From: Sphingopyxis sp. YR583
Lineage (GTDB): Bacteria; Pseudomonadota; Alphaproteobacteria; Sphingomonadales; Sphingomonadaceae
DNA length: 64,000 nucleotides
NCBI RefSeq assembly: GCF_900108295.1
Contig: NZ_FNWK01000003.1
Location: 1 to 64,000, forward strand
Reading direction: 5' to 3'
In this document: in pieces, positions 9,284 through 18,959 of the stretch
How the letters are laid out: every line of letters starts with the position of its first letter
How positions within the stretch are numbered: position 1 is the stretch's first letter
The notes under the pieces: model-generated
What the model saw: the letters and a program-made list of their open reading frames with translations, nothing else
The model's database searches: none
Told to the model about the DNA's origin: nothing
Translations under genes and position numbers: made by a program

Positions 9284-12200
9284 ATGCGTGCCAACGCCAA
9301 TCCGTCGCCCCTTCGCAACGGCAAGCAGCGCCTGATGACAAGCTGCGCGATCGCCGCGGGCATGGCTGCGCTGGCCTATGGCGGTCCGGCGCTGGCGCAG
9401 GTTGCTGCCAACCCCATATTCGTCGATGTGGGCGCAGGCACGGGGGTGAATAACGTCGGCAACCAGACGAATGTGAACGTCACGCAGGCGCAAAGCATCA
9501 TAAACTGGGTTCCGACCGACACCGCGCCGACGGGCGGCGCGATCGACATCCTGCCCGACGGATCGATCTGGAATTTCAGCGGCTCGGGCGATTACACCGT
9601 ACTCAACCGCTTCACGAGCGGCTCGGGCGGCTCGCTCAGCCGCCAGATCGCGCTGAACGGCACGGTCAACAGCGTCAACACCGCGGCATCGGGCGCGCGC
9701 GGCGGGAATATCTGGTTCTATAACGCGGGCGGCATATTGATCGGCGCGACCGGCGTGATCAACGTCGGCAGCCTTGTTCTCACCAGCAACAATATCATCA
9801 CCACCGGGGGCCTGTTTGGCCCGACCGGTGAAATCCGTTTCGACGGCGCCGCGGGCAGCACCTCTGCGATCACCGTCAACGGTTCGATCAATACGAACAA
9901 CGGGATCAACGCGGGCAACAGCTATGTCGCGCTCGTCGCGCCTCGCATCGTCCAGGCCGGCACCGTCCGGACCGACGGGTCGGTTGCCTATGTCGCCGCC
10001 GAAGCGGTCGACATCCGGATCAACAGCGGCCTGTTCGACATCAATGTTACCCGCGGTGCCGAGGGCGGGAACGTCATCACCCACACCGGCACCACCACCG
10101 GCCCCGCGCATCAGCAGGGCGATACCGACCAAAGCCGTATCTATATGGTCGCCATTCCAAAGAATGACGCGGTCACGATGCTGGTCAGCGGCGCGATCGG
10201 CTATGACGATGCGCTGTCGGCGCAGGTCGACCCGGATGGCGCGGTGCGCCTGTCGGCGGGCTATAATATCACGAACGGCGAACATAATCTGGCGCCGGCA
10301 AACGCCACCGCGGCCAATATCGTCGTCAACGACACGCTATTCCGCAGCAATACCGCCGCGCATGCGAGCGGCACTTTTAGAGGTGAAGCGCTTCAGCAGC
10401 TTCCGGGATCACCGCCGCCCCTGTCGTCGGCAGGACGGATTTTCGTCGAAGGCAATGCGGTTTTCAGCGGCGACGCCGGCGCGACCCTGACCGTCGGCAC
10501 GGGACAGCAAGGCGGTGCCACAGGCAATCTGACCGTCCGGTCCGACGGCGCCATCGGCGCGGCGGGCAGCGCGGCGGTGGTCGTGAGCGGCGGTACGCTG
10601 ACGACCGGCAATCTGCTGCAGATCACCTCGCTGGCCCAGCCCGCCACGGCAACTGGCGACAGCCAGGGCGGAACCGCCAGCCTGACGGTGACGGGTGGCA
10701 GCGTGATATCGCAGACAATAGCCGTATCGGCCATCGCTGCGGCCGAAATCGGAACCAATGGCACCGCGGGCACCGCCCGTGGCGGCGATGCCAGCATTTC
10801 GGTGCGAAATGCCGGATCTTTGCTGAGTGCCACTGCCGTCACTATCAGCGCCTCGGCATTTGGTCCCACCAATATTGCCGTCCCGACCGGCGGCAATGCG
10901 CAGGGCGGCAATGCGACCCTGACGGTCGCCGACGGCGCAAGCTTTCGTGCGACGAGCAATGTGTCGCTCGATGCGAATGGCAGCGGCGGATTCGGCCCGG
11001 TTCAGGCGGGGAACGGAACGGGCGGCACCGGCCGCATCGAAATCCTGGGCGCGAACACCCTATTCGACACGTTGGACACCTCGATCGCCGTTCGGGGCAA
11101 TGGAGGAAGTTTTTCCGGTCCAGATACCACTTTGAACGGCGGTGACGGAACCGGGGGGAGCGCTGCGGTCGTCATCAACAGCGGCACCGGTGCAGCCCTG
11201 TCGCTCGGCGCACTTTCACTCGATGCCAGCGGACGGGGCGGCGAAGCGAGCGGTGAAAATTCAGTCGGCGGCGATGCCCTGGGCGGCACGGCGAGCCTGA
11301 CGGCAGACGGCGGCGCCACCGCACAATTCACCTCGATCGCCCTCGCCGCTTCGGCAGAGGCGGGCGGAGCGCTGAGCCCGGGCGGCACGACCGCGCGGGC
11401 GGGTAGCGCGCGCGGAAATCAGGTAACGCTGAGCGCAACCAATGGATCGACGATCAACAGCAGCGGTACCGTCGGGCTTTCGGCCACGGGCGCGGTCGTC
11501 GCGGGCGAGAATTACGGGTCGGGGACCGGCGGCAACGTCAATATTTCCGCGACGGCCGGCGGCAGCGTGACCAGCAGCAACCGTTTCAACGTCGATGCGT
11601 CGGGCGGAAATTATTCCAACGCCATCGGCCAGAGCGCCGGCAACGGCGTCGGCGGCGGCGTCGAATTCCTCGCCGATGGCGGCACCATTCGTGCCGAGGT
11701 CTATGAGGTCAACGTCAGCAGCAATACGATCAATGTCAGCGGCACCGGCGGCTCGGCGCAGGGCGGCACGGTCGACCTTTATGCGAACAACGGCGGACAG
11801 ATCACGGCGACGCTCGATGCCACGAACGTCTTCGACGCCAGCGCAAGGACGGGTATCAGCGCGGCCGGAACGAACGCGACCGGCGGGACGATCCAGCTGA
11901 TTGCCAACGCCGGCAGCATCAACATGCCCGTCGGGACGATACTCGCGGCCGGCGGCGTTTCGGGCGGCGCGACTGCGGCGGGATCGGACATTTCGGTGGG
12001 GAGCGGCGGGACGATATTGGTCCGCACCGTCGCCGACGCCCTGAACAGCAGCGCGATCAGCCTTGGCGATTTCGAAGCATCCGCCGAAGGACGAACCAGG
12101 GTCGATGAGGAGAGCGCTCCGGGGCTTCCGCGCGAGACATCGGGCCGCGGCGATGGCGGCTCGATCGATTTCGATATTCAGGGCGGCACGCTGAACGCCG

Positions 12201-15200
12201 CAACGATCAACATCTCGGCCAATGGCTATGGCGGCAACGGCGCCGCCGACCGCAGCCTCGGAACCGGGGGCGTCGCCACCTTCCAACAGACCGGCGGCAC
12301 GATCAACGTCGGCGATCTGGTCGTCAGCGCCGACGGCTTCGGCGGCGTGGTACAGGGCCAGTCGGGCGCCGGCATCGGCGGCACCGCAACCATCGACCTG
12401 CTCGGCGGCACGATCACCGCGGCCGACATCGTCGCGACCGCCGACGGCGAAGGCGGCGAGGGTTCGTTCGGCTCCGACGACGATCCGATGAATATCGTCC
12501 CCGGCGGCATCGGCGGCATCGGCCGCGGCGGCACCGCGACGATCAATATCGAAGGCGCCGCGGTCGTCGGCGCAAGCGTCATCGAAGCACGCGCAGCGGG
12601 CACCGGCGGCAATGGCGGCGAATTCTTCAACTTCTCGAGCTTCGGCGGCACCCCGGGCACGCCCGGCGCCGGCGGCGACGGGATCGGCGGCGACGCGACG
12701 GTGAACGTCCGCGGCGGCACGACGACGGCCAGCGGCATGGTCGCCAATGCGTCGGGATTGGGCGGCACCGGCGGCAACAGCTTCTTCTCGAGCAGCAGCG
12801 GCGCCGCGACCGGCATCGGCGTCGGCGGGGACGGCGGCGCGGGCCGCGGCGGGACCGCCACGATCGCTCTCGAAACGCCGATCCCCGGGGTCGGGATCGC
12901 GAACAGCATCGCGCTTGGTACCGGCGGTACGGGCGGCACCCATAATGTCGGCGGCAATGGCGGCGACGGCGTCGGCGGTATCGCGCAAGCGATCGTCACC
13001 GGCTTCGACGCCGGCGAACTCGCCGTGACGCTCGATTCGACCGGAACCGGCGGCAATGGCGCGAACGGGCGCGACGGCAACGGCGGCAATGGCGGCAATG
13101 GCACGGGTGGCAGTTCGCGCATGACGGCCGATGGCGCGGGCGCGAGCCTGACCGCGCTGGAAAGCAATTTCGTTTCCGGCGGCACGGGCGGCAATGGCGG
13201 CGCGGGCGGCCTCGCCTTTGCCGCGGCCCCGGCGGTTGCTCCCTCCGGCGGCAATGGCGGCAACGGCCAGGGCGGCGCGGTCGAAATCGTCGCCAACGAG
13301 GGCGGCACCGTCACGCTCGGCTTCCTCAGCGGCGGCAGCATCATTCTCGACAGCGTCGGCCGCGGCGGCATCGGCGGCGGCGGGGCCAATGGCGGCTTCT
13401 TCGGCAATTCGACCGGCGGCGACGGCGGCAATGGCGGCGCGGGCACCGGCGGCACCGTATCTTTGCAGGCCAACGGCGGCACGATCACTTCGAACGGCGA
13501 GGCCGTCGACATCACCGTCAACGGCATATTGGGCGAGACGGGTATCGGCGGCTCGGGCACCGGCACCGGCGGCAATGGTGCGAACGGCGCCTTCAGCGGA
13601 ACCACCGGCGGCCGCGTCGTGATCGAGACGACGGCGGGCGCCTCCGGGCCCGGTCAGATCGATCTCGGCCTTACCAGCATCGCCGCGAACGGCGACACCG
13701 CCGGCCGCATCGAAATTCGATCGGGCGGCGACATTTCCTTCGCCGGGCTTGACGCACAGGCGCTCGGCACCGCCGCACCGACCAACAACAACACCGATCA
13801 GGCGCTCGCGGGAATCTTCATCGCGCCGACGGGCGGCACGATCTCCAGCCAGGGTGACGTCACGCTGACCACCGACGGTTCGGTCGGCATCTATGCGCAG
13901 TCGGACGGCATCCTCGATGTCGATGGCGCGCTGACGATCACTGCGGGCGACCAGATCGACATTCGTCACGACGTCCGCGAAGGCACAGCCGCCACTCTGG
14001 GTGCAAATGGCAGCCTGATCCTGTCGGCAGCGACCAGCATCAGCGCCGCGCCGGGCAGCCTGATCGGCGCGGGCGACCTGCTTTCGCTCAGCGCGACCGG
14101 CCCGACGGCCACGATCGGCGTCGACCGTCTGGCCGGCGGCAACATCGTCATCAGCAGCGCGGGCGCAGCGAGCGTCGAACATGCCGAAGCGGTGGGCGAC
14201 TTCACCGCGACGACGGGCAGCTTCCGCACCGGGCTGAATTCGATCATCACCGGCGGCAATATCTCGATCGCCTCGCCCGGCGCCGTCGATCTCGGCAATT
14301 CGACCGCGGGCGGTTTCGTTCAGGTCAGCGGCCAGTCGATCGTCTTCAACAATATCGATGCCGGCGAACGCATAAGCCTGTCGGCCGAAGGAACGGCAAC
14401 CGGTGCAGAAGGGATCCGCGGCGGATCTCTCAGCGCGGGCGACGACATAAATCTCTTTGCGAACAGCGTGGCGCTCACCGGCACGGTCACGGGCGACGCA
14501 TCCTTCTTCGCCTTTGGCACGGGCGGCACTGTTTCGGTGAACAATGCCGACGTCGACGGGACGATCTCGATCTTCTCGGAAGGAGACATGACCGGAACCT
14601 ATATCGCCGGCGGCGATATCTTCCTGAATTCGGATGCGAATATCAATGTGTCGGCAAGGGCCAATGGCGGCTATGTCGATGCCAATGGCGTTGCGACGCA
14701 GGGCAATCTGTTCGTCGATGCGATCGGCAACGCCGCGCTGACCGACAGCTCGGCCGGACGGATGTTCGGCGTCAACAGCGGGGGCGCGGCGACGATCACC
14801 AATGGCGCCGCCGGCGAAGACCTGCTGGTGCGGGCGGGAACGACCGCCAGCCTGACCGACGTCACGGCGGGCGACGACCTGACGGTTACGGCGGTCGGCA
14901 ACATCTTCGCCAACAATGCCAGCACGACGGGCCTCGGAAACGACACCCATATTCTAGCCTATTCGGTCGGATCGTCCAGCGGTGTGTTCACGATCGGCGT
15001 CGGCGAAGGCACGGCAGGCACCAACGGCGCCGATATCGTGATGGCCTCGTCGGCCGGCGCGATCGACGCGGCGGCGCTGTCGGCGGGCGACGATATCTTG
15101 CTGAATGCCGCCAACAATATCGCGGTCAACGGCGCGACGACGCTCGGCCTCGGCACAACTGCCGGCGACAGCAGCATTCGCACGCAAGGCGGTGCGACGA

Positions 15201-17050
15201 CGCTGTCCGGTATCGACAGCTTCAGCGACGTTATCGTCGATGCGACGGGCGCCGCCAATCTCACCGGCCCGGTTGCGGCGGGACGCGATGTCGCGATCAC
15301 CGCTGCATCGGTCAGTCTCGCGACGCTCACCGGCCCGGGCGGTGCGGTCGATACGCTGACCGCCGACGGCAATATCGCGGTCAATTCGGCCGCGGGCATC
15401 GTCGGCGGCGGGACGCAGGCCTTTGGCGACCTGACGATGACCGCGGGAACCGCCATCGACGTCACCCATGCCGGCGGCGGGACGAACGTCGTGCTGAGCG
15501 GGGCAAGCGGTATCGACGCCGACACCGTATCGTCGTCGGGAACGACCAGCCTCGACAGCACGGCTGGCGAAATCCGGATCGGCAGCCTCAATTCCAGCGG
15601 CACGATCGACGCCAGGGCCAATGCGATCCGCATCGAAGGCGGCGGCAACATGCACTTCACGTCGCTGAACGCAGCGACCGGCGGCGCCTATGTCCGCGGC
15701 AATGGCGATTTCTCGGTCGACAATGGCAGCGTCGCCGGAACCGCCGACTTCGCCACCAGCGGCGAGGCGATGAACATCATCGCGCTGACCGCCGCCAACG
15801 CGAATATCGCGAACAGCGGCGGCTTCCTTACGCTGAATTCGGTCAGCGTGACGGGCGATCTGGCCGCTTCGGCACGGTCGAACCTGGCCGTCACCGGCGT
15901 CGTGACCGGCCAGTCGATCTCGCTCGAATCGGCCGACATCGCGATCGGATCGGCGGGCCGCGTCGGCACGGCGGGCGTCACCCAGCAGCTGTCGATCGCG
16001 AACAATGATGACGGCAGCCAGACGTTCATCGGCGGCACGGCGAGCTCTACCGGCCCCAACGGCTATCATATCGACGCCGACGAGCTGACACGCGTTTTCG
16101 GCACACAGATCGAAGTCTTCGCACCCAAGGTTCAGGCCGCGGGCGGGCTCTCGGTCGGATCGTCCGCACCGCCCGACGTCGTGGTCGATACATTCACCAT
16201 GACCGGCGGCGCGTCGAACTCCAACCTCGGCGCCAATGGCGCGCTGACGATCAGCACCCCGGGCAAGATGCGCGTGATCGGCAATGTCCAGCTCACCGGG
16301 CTCACCGATACCAATGGATTGAACCTGATCGCAGACGAGGCGATCGAGGTCATCCTCGGTCAAGGGACCGTCCGCCTCACCGGCGCGAGCAATGCCCCGG
16401 GCGGTCAGCTCACCATGGAATCGGACGACATCATCGTCGCGACGCCGGCCGCGATCGCCGCGGTCGGTGCCGCAACGTCGATCGACGCGATCAACGCCCG
16501 GCTGGGCGAAAATGACGGCGTCGTGCTCGACGAAGGAGCGCTCTTCGCGCGTGGTATCCGCGCCAATGTGTCCGGCGGCTTCTATGTCCAGAACAGCGGC
16601 GCGGGAACCGACCTCGCCTTGCGCCGCGGGCTGACATTCGGCGCCGGCGGCCTCGATGTGGTCGCGCAGGGACAGCCGCGCATCGTCGTCAATGGCGTCC
16701 AGCTTGGCGCCAACGGGCAGGTGACCGGCCTCGAAGCGCTTCAGCTTCTGACGATCAACGGCGCGGCGCCGGTGGTCGGCACCTATGATCGCCGGTCGAC
16801 CTTCAACGGCTGCTTTATCGCCAGCCCGACGGCGTGCACCACGGTCGCGATCGATTTCGAGAATAATTTCCCGGTTCAGGATATTATCGACGAAGAGGTC
16901 GACGACGACGATGCCGTCGGCAAAGGCAATAATTTCCCGCAGGCGCTGATCACGATGCGCGACATCGACCCGATGACCGGCGAGCCGCTGCTCGACGATC
17001 CGGTGACCGGCGCGGGCAATGACGATTTGTGGACGCCGCCGCAGCAATAA
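9284..17050 (+). CDS. Giant TpsA exoprotein with filamentous haemagglutinin N-terminal domain
   Basis: This is an about 2,588-aa secreted adhesin-like protein. After a signal peptide (cleaved near PALAQ), residues about 30-170 form the TPS/haemagglutination domain: NVTQAQSIINWVP, GGNIWFYNAGGILIGATGVIN and LVLTSNNI match the beta-helix cap recognised by TpsB. The rest is beta-helix-like short Gly/Thr/Ala/Ser repeats, with an extreme glycine-rich block in the middle. The C-terminus is acidic, with the only obvious Cys pair (NGCFIASPTACTT) about 80 residues from the end. ATG 9257 is possible, but GAGGA at 9271-9275 is well placed for ATG 9284. Substrate or target cannot be read from sequence. 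Confidence 0.88.
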   Translation: MRANANPSPLRNGKQRLMTSCAIAAGMAALAYGGPALAQVAANPIFVDVGAGTGVNNVGNQTNVNVTQAQSIINWVPTDTAPTGGAIDILPDGSIWNFSGSGDYTVLNRFTSGSGGSLSRQIALNGTVNSVNTAASGARGGNIWFYNAGGILIGATGVINVGSLVLTSNNIITTGGLFGPTGEIRFDGAAGSTSAITVNGSINTNNGINAGNSYVALVAPRIVQAGTVRTDGSVAYVAAEAVDIRINSGLFDINVTRGAEGGNVITHTGTTTGPAHQQGDTDQSRIYMVAIPKNDAVTMLVSGAIGYDDALSAQVDPDGAVRLSAGYNITNGEHNLAPANATAANIVVNDTLFRSNTAAHASGTFRGEALQQLPGSPPPLSSAGRIFVEGNAVFSGDAGATLTVGTGQQGGATGNLTVRSDGAIGAAGSAAVVVSGGTLTTGNLLQITSLAQPATATGDSQGGTASLTVTGGSVISQTIAVSAIAAAEIGTNGTAGTARGGDASISVRNAGSLLSATAVTISASAFGPTNIAVPTGGNAQGGNATLTVADGASFRATSNVSLDANGSGGFGPVQAGNGTGGTGRIEILGANTLFDTLDTSIAVRGNGGSFSGPDTTLNGGDGTGGSAAVVINSGTGAALSLGALSLDASGRGGEASGENSVGGDALGGTASLTADGGATAQFTSIALAASAEAGGALSPGGTTARAGSARGNQVTLSATNGSTINSSGTVGLSATGAVVAGENYGSGTGGNVNISATAGGSVTSSNRFNVDASGGNYSNAIGQSAGNGVGGGVEFLADGGTIRAEVYEVNVSSNTINVSGTGGSAQGGTVDLYANNGGQITATLDATNVFDASARTGISAAGTNATGGTIQLIANAGSINMPVGTILAAGGVSGGATAAGSDISVGSGGTILVRTVADALNSSAISLGDFEASAEGRTRVDEESAPGLPRETSGRGDGGSIDFDIQGGTLNAATINISANGYGGNGAADRSLGTGGVATFQQTGGTINVGDLVVSADGFGGVVQGQSGAGIGGTATIDLLGGTITAADIVATADGEGGEGSFGSDDDPMNIVPGGIGGIGRGGTATINIEGAAVVGASVIEARAAGTGGNGGEFFNFSSFGGTPGTPGAGGDGIGGDATVNVRGGTTTASGMVANASGLGGTGGNSFFSSSSGAATGIGVGGDGGAGRGGTATIALETPIPGVGIANSIALGTGGTGGTHNVGGNGGDGVGGIAQAIVTGFDAGELAVTLDSTGTGGNGANGRDGNGGNGGNGTGGSSRMTADGAGASLTALESNFVSGGTGGNGGAGGLAFAAAPAVAPSGGNGGNGQGGAVEIVANEGGTVTLGFLSGGSIILDSVGRGGIGGGGANGGFFGNSTGGDGGNGGAGTGGTVSLQANGGTITSNGEAVDITVNGILGETGIGGSGTGTGGNGANGAFSGTTGGRVVIETTAGASGPGQIDLGLTSIAANGDTAGRIEIRSGGDISFAGLDAQALGTAAPTNNNTDQALAGIFIAPTGGTISSQGDVTLTTDGSVGIYAQSDGILDVDGALTITAGDQIDIRHDVREGTAATLGANGSLILSAATSISAAPGSLIGAGDLLSLSATGPTATIGVDRLAGGNIVISSAGAASVEHAEAVGDFTATTGSFRTGLNSIITGGNISIASPGAVDLGNSTAGGFVQVSGQSIVFNNIDAGERISLSAEGTATGAEGIRGGSLSAGDDINLFANSVALTGTVTGDASFFAFGTGGTVSVNNADVDGTISIFSEGDMTGTYIAGGDIFLNSDANINVSARANGGYVDANGVATQGNLFVDAIGNAALTDSSAGRMFGVNSGGAATITNGAAGEDLLVRAGTTASLTDVTAGDDLTVTAVGNIFANNASTTGLGNDTHILAYSVGSSSGVFTIGVGEGTAGTNGADIVMASSAGAIDAAALSAGDDILLNAANNIAVNGATTLGLGTTAGDSSIRTQGGATTLSGIDSFSDVIVDATGAANLTGPVAAGRDVAITAASVSLATLTGPGGAVDTLTADGNIAVNSAAGIVGGGTQAFGDLTMTAGTAIDVTHAGGGTNVVLSGASGIDADTVSSSGTTSLDSTAGEIRIGSLNSSGTIDARANAIRIEGGGNMHFTSLNAATGGAYVRGNGDFSVDNGSVAGTADFATSGEAMNIIALTAANANIANSGGFLTLNSVSVTGDLAASARSNLAVTGVVTGQSISLESADIAIGSAGRVGTAGVTQQLSIANNDDGSQTFIGGTASSTGPNGYHIDADELTRVFGTQIEVFAPKVQAAGGLSVGSSAPPDVVVDTFTMTGGASNSNLGANGALTISTPGKMRVIGNVQLTGLTDTNGLNLIADEAIEVILGQGTVRLTGASNAPGGQLTMESDDIIVATPAAIAAVGAATSIDAINARLGENDGVVLDEGALFARGIRANVSGGFYVQNSGAGTDLALRRGLTFGAGGLDVVAQGQPRIVVNGVQLGANGQVTGLEALQLLTINGAAPVVGTYDRRSTFNGCFIASPTACTTVAIDFENNFPVQDIIDEEVDDDDAVGKGNNFPQALITMRDIDPMTGEPLLDDPVTGAGNDDLWTPPQQ
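12598..13620 (+). repeat. PGRS-like glycine-rich repeat block inside tpsA
   Basis: About 340 codons are dominated by imperfect GGNGG, GGTGG and GGDGG units, written mostly with GGC codons and recurring ggcggcaatggcgg motifs. Short non-glycine inserts separate the glycine runs. The pattern resembles PGRS-type sequence and should form a polyglycine-II or beta-helical sheet. It is a likely hotspot for slippage or recombination length change between strains. Confidence 0.75.
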
Positions 17051-17084
17051 GGCTTTCGGTTGACGTCGGCGGGCGGAGCAAGGC

Positions 17085-18557
17085 ATGGGCGCGGTGATGA
17101 CCGACGCTCCTGCCTCTCCGCTCAAGCTGTTCAACAGCCTGACGCGCAGCCTCGAAACCTTCGAGCCCGTCCACCCCGGGGAGGCCCGCGTCTATTCGTG
17201 CGGGCCGACGGTCTATAATTATCAGCATATCGGCAATATGCGTGCCTATGTCTTCGCCGACACGCTCGGCCGCACCCTGTCCTTTAAGGGCTATTCGCTG
17301 CGCCACATCATTAACATCACCGACGTCGGCCATCTGACCTCCGACGCCGATGCCGGCGACGACAAGATGGAGAAGGCGGCGGTGCAGCAAGGCAAGACGG
17401 CGTGGGACATCGCCGCCTTCTACACGGCCGAGTTCAAGCGCGATCTTGATTGGCTCAATGTCCGTAGTCCCGCGAAATGGACCGTCGCGACCGACTATGT
17501 CCCCCGCATGATCGAATTTGCGAAGCGTATCGCGGATGCGCATTGCTACGAACTCGAAAGCGGCCTGTATTTCGACGTCTCGACTGTCGCCGATTACGGC
17601 CGCCTCGCGCGTGCCGTCACCGACGAGGGCGAAGGCCGGATCGAAGAAGTGGATGGCAAGCGCCACGCCGCCGATTTCGCGATCTGGCGCAAGACCCCGG
17701 CGGGCGAGACGCGTCAGATGGAATGGGATTCGCCATGGGGTCGCGGCGCGCCGGGCTGGCATCTCGAATGCTCGGTCATGGGCGAGGCTGAACTCGGAAT
17801 GCCGTTCGACATTCATACGGGAGGCATCGATCACCGCGAAATCCACCATCCGAACGAAATCGCCCAGAATCAGGCGTATCGCGACTGCGGCAGCCTCGAC
17901 TGCACCGAACATTCGGGGGCACGGCTGTGGATGCACAATAATTTCCTTATCGACCGCGGTGGCAAGATGTCGAAATCGAGCGGCGAGTTCCTGCGGCTTC
18001 AGTTGCTGGTCGATCGCGGCTATTCCCCCCTCGCCTATCGACTGATGTGCCTTCAGGCGCATTATCGAAGCGAGCTGGAATTTTCGTGGGAGGGCCTTGG
18101 CGCGTCACTGACGCGGCTCAAGCGACTGGTCATGGCGGCTGTCCCGGTTCGCGAGGTCGCGAACGCAGAAGTGACCGACCGCCGCCTCGTCGACCTGCTC
18201 GAAAAATTCGACGCCGCCATGTCGGACGATCTGGGCACTGCGGTTGCGCTGACTCTGCTCGAAGAGGCCGCCGCCATGAAAAAAGTCGATGCCGGACAGA
18301 AGCGGGCGGCGCTGGCCGCGATGGACGCGGTGCTCGGCCTCAGCCTGCTCTCGATCGATCGCACCGACCTGCGCGTGCGCCCGAAATCGGTCGTCATCAC
18401 CGAAGACGAGATCGAAGCCACGCTCGTCCGCCGCAAGGAAGCCCGCGCCGCGAAGGACTTCGCCGCCTCCGACGCGCTGCGCGACGAACTCATCGCCGCG
18501 GGTGTGGAGGTGATGGACGGCGACCCGCTCGGCTGGGACTGGCGCCTCTCCAATTAG
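17085..18557 (+). CDS. cysS: Cysteine--tRNA ligase
   Basis: The 490-aa class I aminoacyl-tRNA synthetase charges tRNA-Cys in the cytosol. The signature NYQHIGNMR (HIGH motif, residues 48-51) and GKMSKSSG (KMSKS motif) are both present. The zinc-binding residues that discriminate cysteine are seen in VYSCGPTVYN and the later HLECSVMG stretch. GGAG at 17074-17077 fits the ATG at 17085; a second ATG at 17097 (MTDAPAS) is an alternative start. The gene follows tpsA by 34 nt but is a housekeeping gene, so this is probably chance adjacency. Confidence 0.97.
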   Translation: MGAVMTDAPASPLKLFNSLTRSLETFEPVHPGEARVYSCGPTVYNYQHIGNMRAYVFADTLGRTLSFKGYSLRHIINITDVGHLTSDADAGDDKMEKAAVQQGKTAWDIAAFYTAEFKRDLDWLNVRSPAKWTVATDYVPRMIEFAKRIADAHCYELESGLYFDVSTVADYGRLARAVTDEGEGRIEEVDGKRHAADFAIWRKTPAGETRQMEWDSPWGRGAPGWHLECSVMGEAELGMPFDIHTGGIDHREIHHPNEIAQNQAYRDCGSLDCTEHSGARLWMHNNFLIDRGGKMSKSSGEFLRLQLLVDRGYSPLAYRLMCLQAHYRSELEFSWEGLGASLTRLKRLVMAAVPVREVANAEVTDRRLVDLLEKFDAAMSDDLGTAVALTLLEEAAAMKKVDAGQKRAALAAMDAVLGLSLLSIDRTDLRVRPKSVVITEDEIEATLVRRKEARAAKDFAASDALRDELIAAGVEVMDGDPLGWDWRLSN

Positions 18558-18595
18558 AGGCTTGCCCCGGCCTTGCGCGCTGCTAGCTTCGTTGC

Positions 18596-18952
18596 ATGTC
18601 GCAACTGATCTGCTGGCTCCTTGTCGGGCTTGTCCATCTGATCCCGGCGCTGGCCCTGTTCCGGCCGGCGCTGATCACGCGGCTCTATGGCATTCAGCCC
18701 GACAGCCCGCTCTTCCTGTTGATGCATCATCGCGCCGCGCTGTTTTTCGCTGTGCTCGTCGCCTGCGTCTGGGCGGCGTTCGATCCCGGCGGGCGCAAAC
18801 TCGCAGCCTTGCTCGCCGCGATCTCGATGCTCAGCTTCCTTTTTCTCTATCAAACATACGGCCGTCCCGTGCCGCTCGCGACCATCGCGCTCGTCGATCT
18901 GATCGGGCTCCTTCCCCTCGCCTGGGCCGGCTGGCACGCATTTCAGCAGTAG
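18596..18952 (+). CDS. Small integral membrane protein, unknown function
   Basis: The 118-aa protein is almost entirely hydrophobic, with four predicted transmembrane helices (about residues 3-24, 46-62, 66-85 and 92-114) and a short cytoplasmic/periplasmic loop around RLYGIQPDSPL. There is no signal peptide, metal motif or catalytic residue I can name. It sits 38 nt after cysS and 7 nt before the 2-hydroxyacid dehydrogenase gene, so it may be co-transcribed with the latter. I do not recognise a characterised family. Confidence 0.75.
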   Translation: MSQLICWLLVGLVHLIPALALFRPALITRLYGIQPDSPLFLLMHHRAALFFAVLVACVWAAFDPGGRKLAALLAAISMLSFLFLYQTYGRPVPLATIALVDLIGLLPLAWAGWHAFQQ

Positions 18953-18959
18953 GAAAAAC

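Noticed and set aside
12226..13605. A 459-codon Pro-rich minus-strand frame over the glycine block
   Set aside because: It is the complement of GGC-rich glycine codons, giving artificial polyproline; it has no independent support.
12598..13620. Possible CRISPR or tandem-repeat DNA array
   Set aside because: Repeats are short, imperfect and in phase with glycine codons of one long gene; there are no equal spacers.
11261..14950. A 1,229-codon open frame on the minus strand opposite tpsA
   Set aside because: It is an antisense shadow produced by the GGC/GCC-biased codons of tpsA, with Ala/Arg/Asp-rich sequence, no ribosome-binding site and no domain.
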